Shown: positions 34,888 through 45,626, numbered from the stretch's first letter. The stretch: DNA of 64,000 nt from Parabacteroides sp. PF5-9 (GCF_029893105.1 NZ_JARXWG010000005.1:108640-172639), one strand, 5' to 3'. Translations and numbers: made by a program. The notes: generated by a model not told the origin, from the sequence alone.

Positions 34888-37800
34888 TTATTTGCGCACA
34901 ACCAGCTTATCCCCTTCCGTATGAGAAACAAATTCGGGAGCATACAAACACTGTATTGTACTGATTCCTCCTGCATATTCTCCACTACGTGAAACATACA
35001 CCGGATATTCGATCACAAATGTGCCTTTTGGTAAATGTTCGAAGAAGAAATTTTCCGACAGATCTTTCGGCGAACGATAGAAAAACACTCCGTCACGATA
35101 AGAGACCCCCGACAACTGATCAGCCGGTTCAAAACTTCCTGCACGCAGATCTTTCAGGTAGACATAATCCATATCACGGTCTGTGCGTACCGTTAAACGA
35201 ACAATAACTTTATCTCCTACACGTAACGCATTATGATCCGCCGGACGAATCTGCCTCTCGCTTCCGCTGTTTGTTTCAACAAAGAGTTTCTTCTCGACAT
35301 TCAATACCCCTTTTTGTCCACTTACTTTATCCAGATCCTCAAAGTACTGATGATAGACCGCCCCCCATGCAGGAGCCTCACCTGTTTTACGGATATTTAC
35401 TGAAGAGGCCTGCGACGTAATTGCATCTCCTTCTGCGACTCGTTTTATATATCCTGTAGCAGCTTCACCTTCTGTTGAATTGAACACCTGGTTGTTCCAT
35501 TCGACAGCCACCGTATTCTTATTCATCAACCAGTCACTTCCAGTCAATAGAATAGCGTATACAGCATTAACTGTTGCAGGAACAGACTCCCAGCTCTGTG
35601 TCCGCTTCTGGTTCAATAGCCACTGTTTCATGCGATCTGTTTCTGTCTGATCGGCACCCAATTCATGGAAAACAAACATCAGTTGCGTATGCACATCTAT
35701 CGGTGAAGTGAAATAATTTGTTCCTCTGCGATTATTCGCCCAGTACATACCCATCTCTTCTGAGGTCGTTGCCGTCTTGCGCAGCCAGGCCAGAATCGCT
35801 GTTGCTACATCCTTTTTCCCGTTCCGGTGCATCAACAGAGCAATTTCTCCTTTTCCTTTCAGGTCGTATTTACTCCATTGTTTCTCTGCCTGGTCAGTAT
35901 AAAAACGAATGGCCTCCCGTGCATCTCCCAGTTCAGGAATATCCCTGTATCCACTCCGGACATAAAGGAATTCGAGTTGTTCCGGACTAGGCAGAACTGA
36001 TCGCCATTGTTCATTCTGTTTTTTCAGAGATTCATACTCTTTTTGAATTGTCTGATCGAGATATTTCAATGCCCTCATTTGCATTTCTTTCTCTTCCTGA
36101 CCGTATTGAACAGCACCTAATTCGGCCAGTTGCTTCATCCCTTTCAGGATAGAGAGTGTAATCGAACGACTGGAGTTTAATCCTTTAAACCAACTCCATC
36201 CTCCTTCTTCTGTTTGCTGCTGCAGGAGTTGTTGAAGTGCCGCTTCGCGCTGGAAAGAAGCACGGTTCAGATCGAATAATAACGAAAGTCGCTGTTTTTG
36301 CTCAGTTTCGTTTTTAGCCTCCATCACCCACGGGGTCTCCTCCAAAAGGATATTTTTCAGCTCTTCATTCTTCTCAAGGTTAGACAATAGCGTTTCCGCA
36401 TTGCCACCTTGTATACTCCATTGCCTGATTACCTGTTGCAATTGGGGATACTCATTCACCATAGAGACAGCCAGAGTATTACTATAGTAGGCAGCAAACC
36501 ACGAAAGAATATTCTCATTTTCCGGCGTAGAGATAGTAGGCAAAGCCTGAACAGCATACCAAGCCGGATTACTACTCAACTCCAATGTCATTCGGAAAGG
36601 TTTGCGACTGTTTTTACCCGAGTTAATCTGAAGCTGTTTTTCTCCTTTTTTCAACAGATAGAACGGTGTACTTTCCGTTACGAATAGTTGATTAGACAAG
36701 ACCGGGATCAGATGTTGTTCTCCATCGCTGCCCTCTTCCGAATCGGCCACTATGCGTAGACCGATCAACTCCATGTTTGCCGGAACTGCAATAGTCCAGT
36801 CGACGGAAGTATTACCTCCCGCAGCCAGATCAAACGATTGCTGTCCGATTGACAGACCAACAATAGCCTTTTCGGTAGCAGGGTCAAACAGTTCCAGACG
36901 AACATTCCCTTTTAATCTTCCTTCCGATTGATTAATCACCTGAGTCGCGATAGATACCTGATCTCCCTGTCGCATAAAACGCGGAAGATTGGGTAATACC
37001 ATCAATGGCTTACTGGTAATCACCTCCTTAGTCAGATTGCCAAATTTAAGATCTGCCGTATGTGTTACTGTCTGTAATTTCCAGGTCGTATTACTTTCCG
37101 GCATAGTGAAACTAAGGATAAAATCACCTGTTTCATTCGTCCGGATCACCGGATAGAAAAAGGCTGTTTCGTTAAAGTTCTGACGAATGGACGTTTGACT
37201 GTTTTTCTTTCCGTTTTCCGATTGAGTCGTGGCCTGATCCATTGCAACTCCCGAATCGGCCACTGCTTCCTCTACCATATTTTCAGCAAGAACATCTGCT
37301 TCTTTCCGCATCATACTTAAACCGCCCATCGAACGGGTAGACGGAGCCATATTATAAAAGACGTGTCTATCGAGTACATTTTGCCAGTCCAACTGATCAA
37401 ATTCGTAGTTTTTCACTTCGAGATAGTCCACTGTCCCACTCGCACTTTCATGATTCCGATAAAATCCGATACCCGCTTCAAAACTTCTTAACCATACATT
37501 GATTGACGAGGTGGGATTAAACGACCAGTTGAACGGTTGTATTTGATCCAATGAAATATCATACATACCTGCCAATACTTCTGCAACAGCCGGTAAAGAG
37601 TCGTTATCTACGACTTTAAACTTCCAGACCTCTTTATTACCCGGCAATAAACGATCCCGGAACGTCTCGGTTTTTATGTATAATTGACGGTTCGGTCTCT
37701 TGCGATAGATCGGCACCTGCGAAGCATATAATTGTCCCTCTTTGACGAAGGTAAACGAAGCAACGATACCATCTCCGTAATTTGCTTTAAAAGGTATCCG

Positions 37801-40530
37801 GAATGTTTTGTTCTCGTTATTCAACTTCACCATTGAACGCGATATAAACAACCCATTGCTATGATGTAACTCATACAAGAGGAAAACATCCTTATCGGAG
37901 GATCCGAATATAATTTCAGCCTCCTCTCCCGGCATACACGTCGTTTTTTCGTTCAGTATCCATGTATGAGAAAATACCGGAGGACGTTTATCCTGTTTGC
38001 CATAAAGCACAAAATCGTGTGTTTGTTTGGCCGTTCTCCCCTTACTATCTGCCGCCTCCATTTTAAGGCGATATCGTCCGGATGGAAATTTCGACAGCAA
38101 CCACGAAGGCAACTCTTCGCCCGAAGTAAACTGTCCGGATGTCACCAGTTTGTCCTCCTTATACATCGGACTACCGTATTGATTTTTCCCGTTCTCTTCC
38201 AGACTGACGACTGTATATAACCCGGAAACGTCTGTTCTTTCTCCATTCAAGGTCTGCACATCTATTAATACACTTGTCTTGTTTTTATCTACCTGCTCCG
38301 GCAGATTGGTCGAGAGAAGGATACTAGCTTCCCCTACACTGAAGAGAGAGTATGCTTCCTGCGTCTCACCTTTACTGTCGGTTACGGTAGCAGTCACCTC
38401 AAAGCGCTCATAAAGGCTCCACCACAACGGCTGTTGCTGTTCTCTTTTTTCCGGTTTAAATACAAACGAGAAACTACCGTCGCCGGTCACCGTTGTTGTT
38501 CCGTATCCGACCTGTTCCGTTTGACCTCCCCACCCCATGCGTGGCCATAAAGGTGTACGGGTAATCCGCCAAGTGACCTCTCCACTCTGAAGAGAAGCAC
38601 CGGAAAATGTTTGTACTTTCCCATTGAGGCGAACCTCATCTCCAAAAGCAATTTCCTCTTTTACAGGAAGAAAATCCACCTTGAATGTCGGACGTTTATA
38701 CTCTTCCACCCGGATATATGTCGAATAATCCCCGGCTTCGATCCGGAAAGTACCATTCAATGCCTGTTTAGGCAGGATAAATTCGCCGTTGAATGAGCCG
38801 AATTCATTTGTTGTAAGCTGTTGACGGGTCACCTCTTTATTATTGGCATCCCGAAGGGAAACCGTAAAAGACTCTTTCGTTACAACCTTTGGATTTTCCG
38901 TATCGGGAATATAAGCGATCCCTTTGAAAAATACGGTTTGTCCCGGACGATAAAGTCCACGGTCGGTAAACAGCGAAAGCTTTGTTTTATCTTTTTGCGG
39001 TTCCGTATGATAGCGATAAAGATAGACACTGGCAACTCTTGCCCAGGTATCTCCCGGCAAGATGGGTTGACAGGCATAAATCTCTTTATTGTCGGGTAAA
39101 ACAGCGATACCGTTTTTATCTGTTTCCACTGTCCCAAGCAGTTGCAGATACCGCCGTTGTCCACCAAAATAGTACACTTCAGCTCCGGATATCGGCTTCC
39201 CACTTTTGAAATCAGTGACAAACACCTCTGCCTTTCCCGAAGCCAACTGTCGCGAAACAGCGGCCAAACGGGTAACACTCAATGTATGTCTGTTTTTTAT
39301 CTCCTTATCGGAAGCGCTGATAATACATTCATAGAGTGCTGCCTTTTCCACCGGAATCCGCAGAATCGTATCCTGACTACTATAGGTATTTTTAATCGGA
39401 AGCGAGAAAGCGAGTTCTTTCACCAATGATCCTTTCACCGCCTCCTCATCCGGAGAGTTATACGACATTAAGTCAATCGGTTGCCGCTTACTTTCAAACA
39501 GTTGAACGGTTACACCGGTAATATTTTTATACGTCAATTTCAGTTCTACATATTGCCCCGGATAAACCGTATTGGGCATCTCCGATGCTATAAACGGCTC
39601 CTCCATGGAAGCCAGTTCATTCTTCAACAAATTAATTCGTTCATATCCGGGAAAACGGGAAATAGCCTCTTTGATCTGGTGATATCGCTGAGTCTGTAAC
39701 GAATCTGTGTTCAAACGGCCATCATCCGGCAAATAACGGGTTTGATTCAACTGGGCTATAAGTATTTCAATAGAAAAATCCTCATCCGCATACAGGCGGT
39801 TAAGCGACTCTAAAGCTGTGATATAGTCGGTATATTTCTGTGGGAAATGGCCTTGTTGGTATTGATAATTCAGATAATCCAGTTCGACCATAAGCGCTGC
39901 TTTTCTCTGCGGTTGTTGTTGCCGGAAAGAAAGAAGCTTTTCATATATTTCATAGGAAGGATGAATCGCCAATGCCCGATAGGCCAAAAAGTCGTATAAT
40001 GTCGGACGCAATTCCGGAGAATCTTTACCCTTTATCAATAGCTCTTTAAAATCAGTAACGGGAGTTTGTTGTAATAGATCGGCAGGTTGCAAAGAGAGCG
40101 TCAACTCCTCCTGGATCTTATCCTCAAAAAGATTGGCAGACCATTCGCGAATATCATCGGGGATAAAACCGGTTAATGCTGTCCGTTGAGTCACTTGCCA
40201 CCGGTTTTGCTGATAATACCAGTCATACATTTCTGCCAGTATGGAATGCAACAGGGCGACAGAAGCCTGTCCTGACGTCTTTGTCGTAAAGGCTTCCACC
40301 TCTTGTATCAATTCCGGGAACCGGTCGTTATCCTTTTCCAGTTCATCCTGCATATGCGTAATTAATGCCTTGATGAGTTCCGGGGTGTTATGCTCTTCGA
40401 TTAATGTACTGATCATTCGCTCTTCTTTTGATGTTTCGCCGGCTTTGATGTATATCACAAACAATGAAATACCACAAAGGATCAATACCGAAACAATAGT
40501 TGCTCTTATCTTCATACCTATTTTATTCAT
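34888..40530 (-). CDS. Bacterial alpha-2-macroglobulin-like protein (no thioester)
   Basis: A giant envelope protein of about 1880 residues starting with a signal/anchor segment (IRATIVSVLILCGISLFVIYI). MG-type domains are seen in TDRGLYRPGQTVFFKGIAYI (MG2) and YKRPTFKVDFLP. The A2M core has ETAFFYPVIRTNETGDFILSFTMPE and ITSKPLMVLPNLPRFMRQGDQ, followed by an alpha/alpha toroid. The CxEQ thioester motif that traps proteases is absent. The length suits the Bacteroidetes subfamily. It probably guards the periplasm or takes part in envelope maintenance. Start choice is uncertain: ATGs at 40530 and 40515 are both plausible, while 40578 is too close to a possible promoter. Confidence 0.87.
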   Translation of the reverse strand: MNKIGMKIRATIVSVLILCGISLFVIYIKAGETSKEERMISTLIEEHNTPELIKALITHMQDELEKDNDRFPELIQEVEAFTTKTSGQASVALLHSILAEMYDWYYQQNRWQVTQRTALTGFIPDDIREWSANLFEDKIQEELTLSLQPADLLQQTPVTDFKELLIKGKDSPELRPTLYDFLAYRALAIHPSYEIYEKLLSFRQQQPQRKAALMVELDYLNYQYQQGHFPQKYTDYITALESLNRLYADEDFSIEILIAQLNQTRYLPDDGRLNTDSLQTQRYHQIKEAISRFPGYERINLLKNELASMEEPFIASEMPNTVYPGQYVELKLTYKNITGVTVQLFESKRQPIDLMSYNSPDEEAVKGSLVKELAFSLPIKNTYSSQDTILRIPVEKAALYECIISASDKEIKNRHTLSVTRLAAVSRQLASGKAEVFVTDFKSGKPISGAEVYYFGGQRRYLQLLGTVETDKNGIAVLPDNKEIYACQPILPGDTWARVASVYLYRYHTEPQKDKTKLSLFTDRGLYRPGQTVFFKGIAYIPDTENPKVVTKESFTVSLRDANNKEVTRQQLTTNEFGSFNGEFILPKQALNGTFRIEAGDYSTYIRVEEYKRPTFKVDFLPVKEEIAFGDEVRLNGKVQTFSGASLQSGEVTWRITRTPLWPRMGWGGQTEQVGYGTTTVTGDGSFSFVFKPEKREQQQPLWWSLYERFEVTATVTDSKGETQEAYSLFSVGEASILLSTNLPEQVDKNKTSVLIDVQTLNGERTDVSGLYTVVSLEENGKNQYGSPMYKEDKLVTSGQFTSGEELPSWLLSKFPSGRYRLKMEAADSKGRTAKQTHDFVLYGKQDKRPPVFSHTWILNEKTTCMPGEEAEIIFGSSDKDVFLLYELHHSNGLFISRSMVKLNNENKTFRIPFKANYGDGIVASFTFVKEGQLYASQVPIYRKRPNRQLYIKTETFRDRLLPGNKEVWKFKVVDNDSLPAVAEVLAGMYDISLDQIQPFNWSFNPTSSINVWLRSFEAGIGFYRNHESASGTVDYLEVKNYEFDQLDWQNVLDRHVFYNMAPSTRSMGGLSMMRKEADVLAENMVEEAVADSGVAMDQATTQSENGKKNSQTSIRQNFNETAFFYPVIRTNETGDFILSFTMPESNTTWKLQTVTHTADLKFGNLTKEVITSKPLMVLPNLPRFMRQGDQVSIATQVINQSEGRLKGNVRLELFDPATEKAIVGLSIGQQSFDLAAGGNTSVDWTIAVPANMELIGLRIVADSEEGSDGEQHLIPVLSNQLFVTESTPFYLLKKGEKQLQINSGKNSRKPFRMTLELSSNPAWYAVQALPTISTPENENILSWFAAYYSNTLAVSMVNEYPQLQQVIRQWSIQGGNAETLLSNLEKNEELKNILLEETPWVMEAKNETEQKQRLSLLFDLNRASFQREAALQQLLQQQTEEGGWSWFKGLNSSRSITLSILKGMKQLAELGAVQYGQEEKEMQMRALKYLDQTIQKEYESLKKQNEQWRSVLPSPEQLEFLYVRSGYRDIPELGDAREAIRFYTDQAEKQWSKYDLKGKGEIALLMHRNGKKDVATAILAWLRKTATTSEEMGMYWANNRRGTNYFTSPIDVHTQLMFVFHELGADQTETDRMKQWLLNQKRTQSWESVPATVNAVYAILLTGSDWLMNKNTVAVEWNNQVFNSTEGEAATGYIKRVAEGDAITSQASSVNIRKTGEAPAWGAVYHQYFEDLDKVSGQKGVLNVEKKLFVETNSGSERQIRPADHNALRVGDKVIVRLTVRTDRDMDYVYLKDLRAGSFEPADQLSGVSYRDGVFFYRSPKDLSENFFFEHLPKGTFVIEYPVYVSRSGEYAGGISTIQCLYAPEFVSHTEGDKLVVRK

Positions 40531-40634
40531 TAAACTGGAAACAATAACTGTTTCAATATAGATACAAAGAAAGAGCAAATATTTGTGAAATATCCGTTAA
40601 TAAGGATTAATTGTCGAAAGATTCCGGATTATCC

Positions 40635-41132
40635 CTACTTTTTCCGGATATAGGTCAAGAAGGTATACGGATAAATATGTTTTTCATCAGCAGAAAACTG
40701 CTGACATTCGATCTCTTCCCATTCGTCAAAGTTTATTTCTGGGAAAAAAGTATCAGCATCTTCAAAAACATGATGAACACGTGTCAGATACATTTTATCG
40801 GCAATCTCTAACGCCTGTTTGTACACCATCGCACCGCCGATCATAAAAATTTCATCTTCTTTCTCACAAATATCCAAGGCGTCATGCATCGACTCACAGG
40901 CGAAACAATCCACAAATCCGGCTTCAGGCAAGGTCGTCAGAACAATGTTTTTCCGATTAGGCAATGCGCCCTTAGGCAATGACTCGAATGTTTTGCGACC
41001 CATAACAACGGCATGCCCGGTTGTCAACTCTTTAAAGCGTTTCATATCGTATGGCATATGCCACAACAATTGTTGTTTTTTTCCGATAGCATTATTCTCC
41101 GAAAGCGCAGCAATAATAGAAATAGTACTCAT
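40635..41132 (-). CDS. folA: Dihydrofolate reductase
   Basis: A 165-residue enzyme reducing dihydrofolate with NADPH. Motifs: IAALSENNAIGKKQQLLWHMPYD with the active-site acidic residue in MPYD, VVMGRKTFESLP, and IFMIGGAMVYKQAL. It follows thyA by 52 bp, the usual functional pairing, since thymidylate synthase makes the dihydrofolate that this enzyme recycles. Confidence 0.97.
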   Translation of the reverse strand: MSTISIIAALSENNAIGKKQQLLWHMPYDMKRFKELTTGHAVVMGRKTFESLPKGALPNRKNIVLTTLPEAGFVDCFACESMHDALDICEKEDEIFMIGGAMVYKQALEIADKMYLTRVHHVFEDADTFFPEINFDEWEEIECQQFSADEKHIYPYTFLTYIRKK

Positions 41133-41184
41133 GAGCGAATCGTTTTAATCTGTTTTTGCGTTTGTAAAATTCAATCAATCACCA

Positions 41185-41979
41185 TCAGACAGCGACATCT
41201 CCCTTGATATGGGGATGCGGATTATAATCATTTAGTTCAAAGTCGTCATATTGAAAATCAAAAATACTTTTTACTTCCGGATTGATATATATTGTCGGAA
41301 GCTTACGACATTCACGGCTGAGTTGCAACTCAACCTGGTCGAGGTGATTGCTGTAAATATGTGCATCACCAAGTGTATGTACAAAATCTCCGGCACGCAA
41401 ACCGGTCACTTGCGCCATCATTTGCAATAACAAAGCATAAGAAGCTATATTAAAAGGAACGCCCAGAAAGATATCGGCGGAACGCTGATAAAGCTGGAGA
41501 CTCAGTTTACCATCGGCCACATAAAACTGAAAAAAAGCGTGACAGGGTGGCAGGTTCATATTCTCCAGATCACCTACATTCCAGGCGCTGACAATAATCC
41601 GGCGCGAATCGGGCGTCTGCTTGATCATCTCCACCGCCTGACTGATCTGGTCGATAGACCCTCCTTTATAATCGGGCCATGAGCGCCATTGATAGCCATA
41701 GATATGCCCTAAATCACCATCCGGGTCGGCCCATTCGTTCCATATCCGCACACCATTTTCCTGTAGATAACGTGCGTTTGTATCGCCTTTCAGAAACCAT
41801 AAAAGTTCGTAGATAATCGATTTCAGATGTAATTTCTTGGTCGTAAGCAGAGGAAAACCCTCTTCCATATTAAAACGCATCTGATGACCGAAAACACTTA
41901 ACGTCCCGGTTCCTGTTCGGTCTTCTTTCCGTATCCCTTCTGTTAAGACACGATTGAGCAGCGCATGGTATTGTTTCAT
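41185..41979 (-). CDS. thyA: Thymidylate synthase
   Basis: 264 residues, the same length as the E. coli enzyme, methylating dUMP with methylene-tetrahydrofolate. The catalytic Cys lies in [12 protein letters not shown]. The dUMP phosphate-binding Arg residues lie in RTGTGT and [10 protein letters not shown], and [18 protein letters not shown] is characteristic. I use the ATG at 41979 because the -7 element at 42001-42008 overlaps the longer start at 42003. Confidence 0.98.
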   Translation of the reverse strand: MKQYHALLNRVLTEGIRKEDRTGTGTLSVFGHQMRFNMEEGFPLLTTKKLHLKSIIYELLWFLKGDTNARYLQENGVRIWNEWADPDGDLGHIYGYQWRSWPDYKGGSIDQISQAVEMIKQTPDSRRIIVSAWNVGDLENMNLPPCHAFFQFYVADGKLSLQLYQRSADIFLGVPFNIASYALLLQMMAQVTGLRAGDFVHTLGDAHIYSNHLDQVELQLSRECRKLPTIYINPEVKSIFDFQYDDFELNDYNPHPHIKGDVAV

Positions 41980-42000
41980 CTGTTCTGTTCTTGTAGGATG

Positions 42001-42031
42001 CAAATGTACGAAAGTGGTCGGAATAAACCAA
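42001..42031 (-). promoter_or_regulatory. Promoter of thyA-folA
   Basis: A minus-strand TTG (42029-42031), a 20-bp gap and TACATTTG (42001-42008). A full consensus match that fixes the thyA start at 41979. Confidence 0.7.
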
Positions 42032-42170
42032 AGATTGAATCAATCGTATTTTCTCGTCACATCACTCTATCAAACAAGCTTTTTTTAATACCGAATGAAT
42101 ACAGCTAAAAGAATGGATTGCATAGGCTCCTCCAGCGATCCTTATCTACGACTATTTTTGCAGTAAGGAA

Positions 42171-42266
42171 TTAATCGTCTAACAGATGTGTCACTTTCGT
42201 CTAACAGTTGGTGCACTTTCGTCTACCAGTTGTGTCACTATCGTCTACCAATTGGTAGACGATTAA
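42171..42266. repeat. Interspersed 22-bp-period element, family B, copy 2
   Basis: 96 bp closed by an 11-bp perfect terminal inverted repeat, TTAATCGTCTA (42171-42181) and TAGACGATTAA (42256-42266). On the minus strand it contains four 22-bp units of the type CAACTGGTAGACGAAAGTGCAC. It has the same design as the copy at 13712 but in opposite orientation, and is more diverged than the two family A copies. It lies between the divergent thyA and RelA/SpoT promoters. The rest of the 42032-42374 gap shows nothing. Confidence 0.85.
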
Positions 42267-42374
42267 TTTGTCAGAGAAAACGCGTTAAGGCAACACAATA
42301 AAATGTGTATGACATGCAGTAAAAAAAACCCACTTTTTTACAACTACAGTGGTATTCGATTGGCAAATATTTGA

Positions 42375-42382
42375 TATATTTG
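42375..42382 (+). promoter_or_regulatory. -7 element of the RelA/SpoT gene
   Basis: TATATTTG, 33 bp before the ATG at 42416. I found no good -33 element. Confidence 0.5.
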
Positions 42383-42415
42383 CCCTCTTCATCTCTTTAA
42401 CCGCAGACAATCCAT

Positions 42416-44665
42416 ATGACTGAAAAAACAGAAAAACAGATAAAAGACGAACAGATGGTACAAGAGGAGTTCAATGCACTTTTGAACGAATACTTAAATT
42501 CCAACCATCGTCGTAAGGTTGAACGGATTACCAAAGCGTTCAATTTCGCCAATCAGGCTCATGCCGGCGCCAGACGTCGTTCGGGAGATCCGTATATCAT
42601 GCATCCGCTCGCTGTTGCCCGGATTGTCTGTAGTGAGATGGGACTGGGATCGACTTCGATCTGTTCCGCTCTGTTACATGATGTGGTGGAAGATACCGAG
42701 TATACCGTCGAAGATCTGCGGAATATGTTCGGTGATAAAATCGCCCAGATTGTGGATGGATTGACAAAGATCGCCGGAGGGATATTTGGGGATCAGGCCT
42801 CGGCACAGGCAGAGAATTTCCGCAAATTACTGCTCACCATGAGCGACGATATCCGGGTGATCCTGATAAAAATTGCCGACCGGTTACACAATATGCGTAC
42901 ACTCGGCTCGATGTTAACAGCCAAACAGTTCAAAATTGCAGGAGAGACCTTATACCTCTATGCCCCCATGGCTCATCGATTGGGATTGTTCTCTATTAAG
43001 ACCGAGCTGGAAGACCTCAGTTTTAAATATGAGCATCCGAATGAATATGAGATGATCAATAACAAACTAAGGGCAACGGAGGAATCGCGTAACAAACTGT
43101 TTGAGCATTTTGCTGAGCCGGTACATCTCAAACTCCAGGCCATGGGCATGAAGTATGATATGCGTGCGCGTGTCAAATCGGCCTATTCGATCTGGAATAA
43201 AATGCAAGGCAAAAATGTGCCTTTCGAAGATATTTATGACATCTATGCCGTAAGAATCATTTTCGACTCGCAGCCGGGTCTCGATGAAAAAAACCAATGT
43301 TGGGATATCTACGCCGCTATCACCGATATCTACCGGGTTCGTCCGGACCGTATCCGCGACTGGGTCAGCCACCCGAAAGCAAATGGATATCAGGCTCTTC
43401 ACATGACTGTAATGGGTCCCGACGGTCAATGGGTGGAGTTACAGATCAGAAGCCGCAGAATGGATGAGATTGCAGAAAAAGGGTTTGCGGCTCATTGGAA
43501 ATACAAAGAGAGTAATGTCGAAGAAGATACCGAACTGGATAAATGGTTGCAAACGATCACCGAAATACTGGAAAGTCCGAATCCGAACGCATTGGATTTC
43601 CTGGACACGATCAAATTAAACCTGTTTACGACAGAGATTTTTGTTTTCACCCCCAAAGGAGACCTTAAAACGTTGCCTCAGGGGGCTACCGCATTGGATT
43701 TTGCCTATGCATTGCATACCGACATCGGCAACCGTTGCATCGGTGCTAAAGTCAACCATAACCTGGTGCCGTTAAACCATCCATTATCCAGTGGGGATCA
43801 GGTGGAGATCATCACTTCGCGGTCGCAAAAACCACAGTCGGAATGGTTGGGGTATATTACGACAGCCAAGGCACGTTCAAAAATTGATGCTGTCCTGAAA
43901 AAAGCACGAAAAGACGAAGCCCAAAAAGGAAAAACCAAAATATTGGAAGCCTTTAAACGAATCGACCTGGAAGCAACAACCTCTGCCCTCGACAAATTAG
44001 CCTTATATTATGGGTTCCCCAAACGGGAGGATTTCTATTATGCCGTAGAACAAGGGGATGTGATGTTGCCCGAAAATATACAGAAACTACTGAAAGAGAA
44101 AACGGATAATATCTTCTTTAAATACGTCAAACAGGCTCTTGGGGTTGGTCAGAAAAACGAGAAAAACCCTCAGGTAAAAGACGAAGAGAAAAAGGAGAAA
44201 CCTAAATTCGACAAAACCAAACCGTATATTCTTCGTGGGGATGAGTATTCAAAAAATTATGTGATCGCGGATTGTTGTAAACCGATCCCCGGAGACGACG
44301 CATTAGGTTTTATCAATGATGATGATACGGTGGTCGTTCACAAACGGGCCTGTCCTATCGCCATGCGATTGAAAAGCAGCTTCGGAGGACGTATTCTGAA
44401 TACCGAATGGAGCAGCCACAGGAACACCTCTTTTGATGCGACCCTGCAAGTAAATGGGATTGACTCTGTTGGTGTCTTGACGGCGATCACCAAAACCATT
44501 TCGGAATATAATGTGAATATTCAGAAAGTACTGATCGAAGCCAAAGCGGGATTCTTTGAAGGAAAGATCAAGATGCAAGTCCACGATGTGGAAGATATCC
44601 AGAAAATGTGTGTGACGCTGTCGAAGATAAAAAATATCAAATCGGTCGGCCGTATCGCTGAATAA
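42416..44665 (+). CDS. Bifunctional (p)ppGpp synthetase/hydrolase, RelA/SpoT family
   Basis: 749 residues in the long Rel layout. The HD hydrolase domain has its metal site in ICSALLHDVVEDTEY and KIADRLHNMRTL (about 50-190). The synthetase domain shows FEDIYDIYAVRIIF and NGYQALHMTVMGPDG (about 250-370). A TGS domain (IFVFTPKGDLKTLPQGATALDFAYALH, about 405-465), a zinc-finger/helical region with NYVIADCCKPIPGDDALG, and an ACT domain at the C-terminus complete it. Both catalytic domains look intact, so it should both make and destroy (p)ppGpp during the stringent response. Confidence 0.95.
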   Translation: MTEKTEKQIKDEQMVQEEFNALLNEYLNSNHRRKVERITKAFNFANQAHAGARRRSGDPYIMHPLAVARIVCSEMGLGSTSICSALLHDVVEDTEYTVEDLRNMFGDKIAQIVDGLTKIAGGIFGDQASAQAENFRKLLLTMSDDIRVILIKIADRLHNMRTLGSMLTAKQFKIAGETLYLYAPMAHRLGLFSIKTELEDLSFKYEHPNEYEMINNKLRATEESRNKLFEHFAEPVHLKLQAMGMKYDMRARVKSAYSIWNKMQGKNVPFEDIYDIYAVRIIFDSQPGLDEKNQCWDIYAAITDIYRVRPDRIRDWVSHPKANGYQALHMTVMGPDGQWVELQIRSRRMDEIAEKGFAAHWKYKESNVEEDTELDKWLQTITEILESPNPNALDFLDTIKLNLFTTEIFVFTPKGDLKTLPQGATALDFAYALHTDIGNRCIGAKVNHNLVPLNHPLSSGDQVEIITSRSQKPQSEWLGYITTAKARSKIDAVLKKARKDEAQKGKTKILEAFKRIDLEATTSALDKLALYYGFPKREDFYYAVEQGDVMLPENIQKLLKEKTDNIFFKYVKQALGVGQKNEKNPQVKDEEKKEKPKFDKTKPYILRGDEYSKNYVIADCCKPIPGDDALGFINDDDTVVVHKRACPIAMRLKSSFGGRILNTEWSSHRNTSFDATLQVNGIDSVGVLTAITKTISEYNVNIQKVLIEAKAGFFEGKIKMQVHDVEDIQKMCVTLSKIKNIKSVGRIAE

Positions 44666-44669
44666 CAGT

Positions 44670-45623
44670 TTATTGCGAAAGAACCAGATAGGTCATATAA
44701 GCTACATAACAAAGGACTAAAACAAGACCTTCCGGACGTGTTATCGTTCGCTTTTTAAAGAATAGTCCGAACATATACAATAAGATACAGGAACCGATCA
44801 ATACATAAAAATCAACAGGAGTTATTCCGCGGATCGGCAACGGACTGATCGTTGCGCTACATCCCAGTACAAAAAAGATATTAAACAGGTTAGAGCCTAT
44901 CACGTTGCCGATCGCCATCTCGGGGTTCTTCTTCAATGCTGCTGTAACGGATGTAGCCAATTCGGGTAAAGAGGTTCCTCCGGCGACTAATGTCAGTCCG
45001 ATCACCGACTCACTGACTCCTAAACTTCGGGCTATTCCGGAAGCTCCACTCACAAAAAGATCACCGCCAAAAACAAGTCCGGCCAGACCGCCGAGAATAA
45101 ACAAAGAGGCTTTCCAGAGAGCCATCTCTTTGATCTGAGAACCACTCTCCTCCCCGCTTTGAGCAATCGCAAAGGTATATCCAAGAAATATCAGAAAAAA
45201 ACAGAGTAAAACTAATCCGTCGCTCGTACTTATACTGTTTTGACTATCTCCATTGAGTAATATATCATTGGCAAAAATGAAAAGAACAATAGCTGCCAGC
45301 AAACATAAAGGGATCTCTTTACGCAACGTGCCTCTTGTTATCGGTATAGGAACAATGGCCGCCGTGCAACCCACAATCATTAAGACATTGAAGATATTAC
45401 TCCCCCCAACATTCCCTATCGCCATATCAGCACTTCCTTTCAACGCAGAAGAGAGACTGACAGCTAATTCGGGAGCAGAGGTGCCGAATGCCACAATGGT
45501 CAACCCAATCACCAAATTGGATATATGAAAACGTTTTGCAACTGACGAGGCGCCATCAGTCAATATATTGGCTCCGACTAATATCAGGATTAATCCGCCA
45601 AGAAGAAAGAGAATATCTAACAT
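44670..45623 (-). CDS. Calcium/sodium antiporter, YrbG family (CaCA superfamily)
   Basis: A 317-residue inner-membrane exchanger with about ten helices and the two inverted alpha-repeats: GTSAPELAVSLSSALKGSAD with GNVGGSNIFNVL, and GGTSLPELATSVTAALKKNPE with GNVIGSNLFNIFF. The acidic residues of the GTSxPE motifs bind the cation. It is convergent with the RelA/SpoT gene, with a gap of only 4 bp. Confidence 0.95.
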   Translation of the reverse strand: MLDILFLLGGLILILVGANILTDGASSVAKRFHISNLVIGLTIVAFGTSAPELAVSLSSALKGSADMAIGNVGGSNIFNVLMIVGCTAAIVPIPITRGTLRKEIPLCLLAAIVLFIFANDILLNGDSQNSISTSDGLVLLCFFLIFLGYTFAIAQSGEESGSQIKEMALWKASLFILGGLAGLVFGGDLFVSGASGIARSLGVSESVIGLTLVAGGTSLPELATSVTAALKKNPEMAIGNVIGSNLFNIFFVLGCSATISPLPIRGITPVDFYVLIGSCILLYMFGLFFKKRTITRPEGLVLVLCYVAYMTYLVLSQ

Positions 45624-45626
45624 AAA

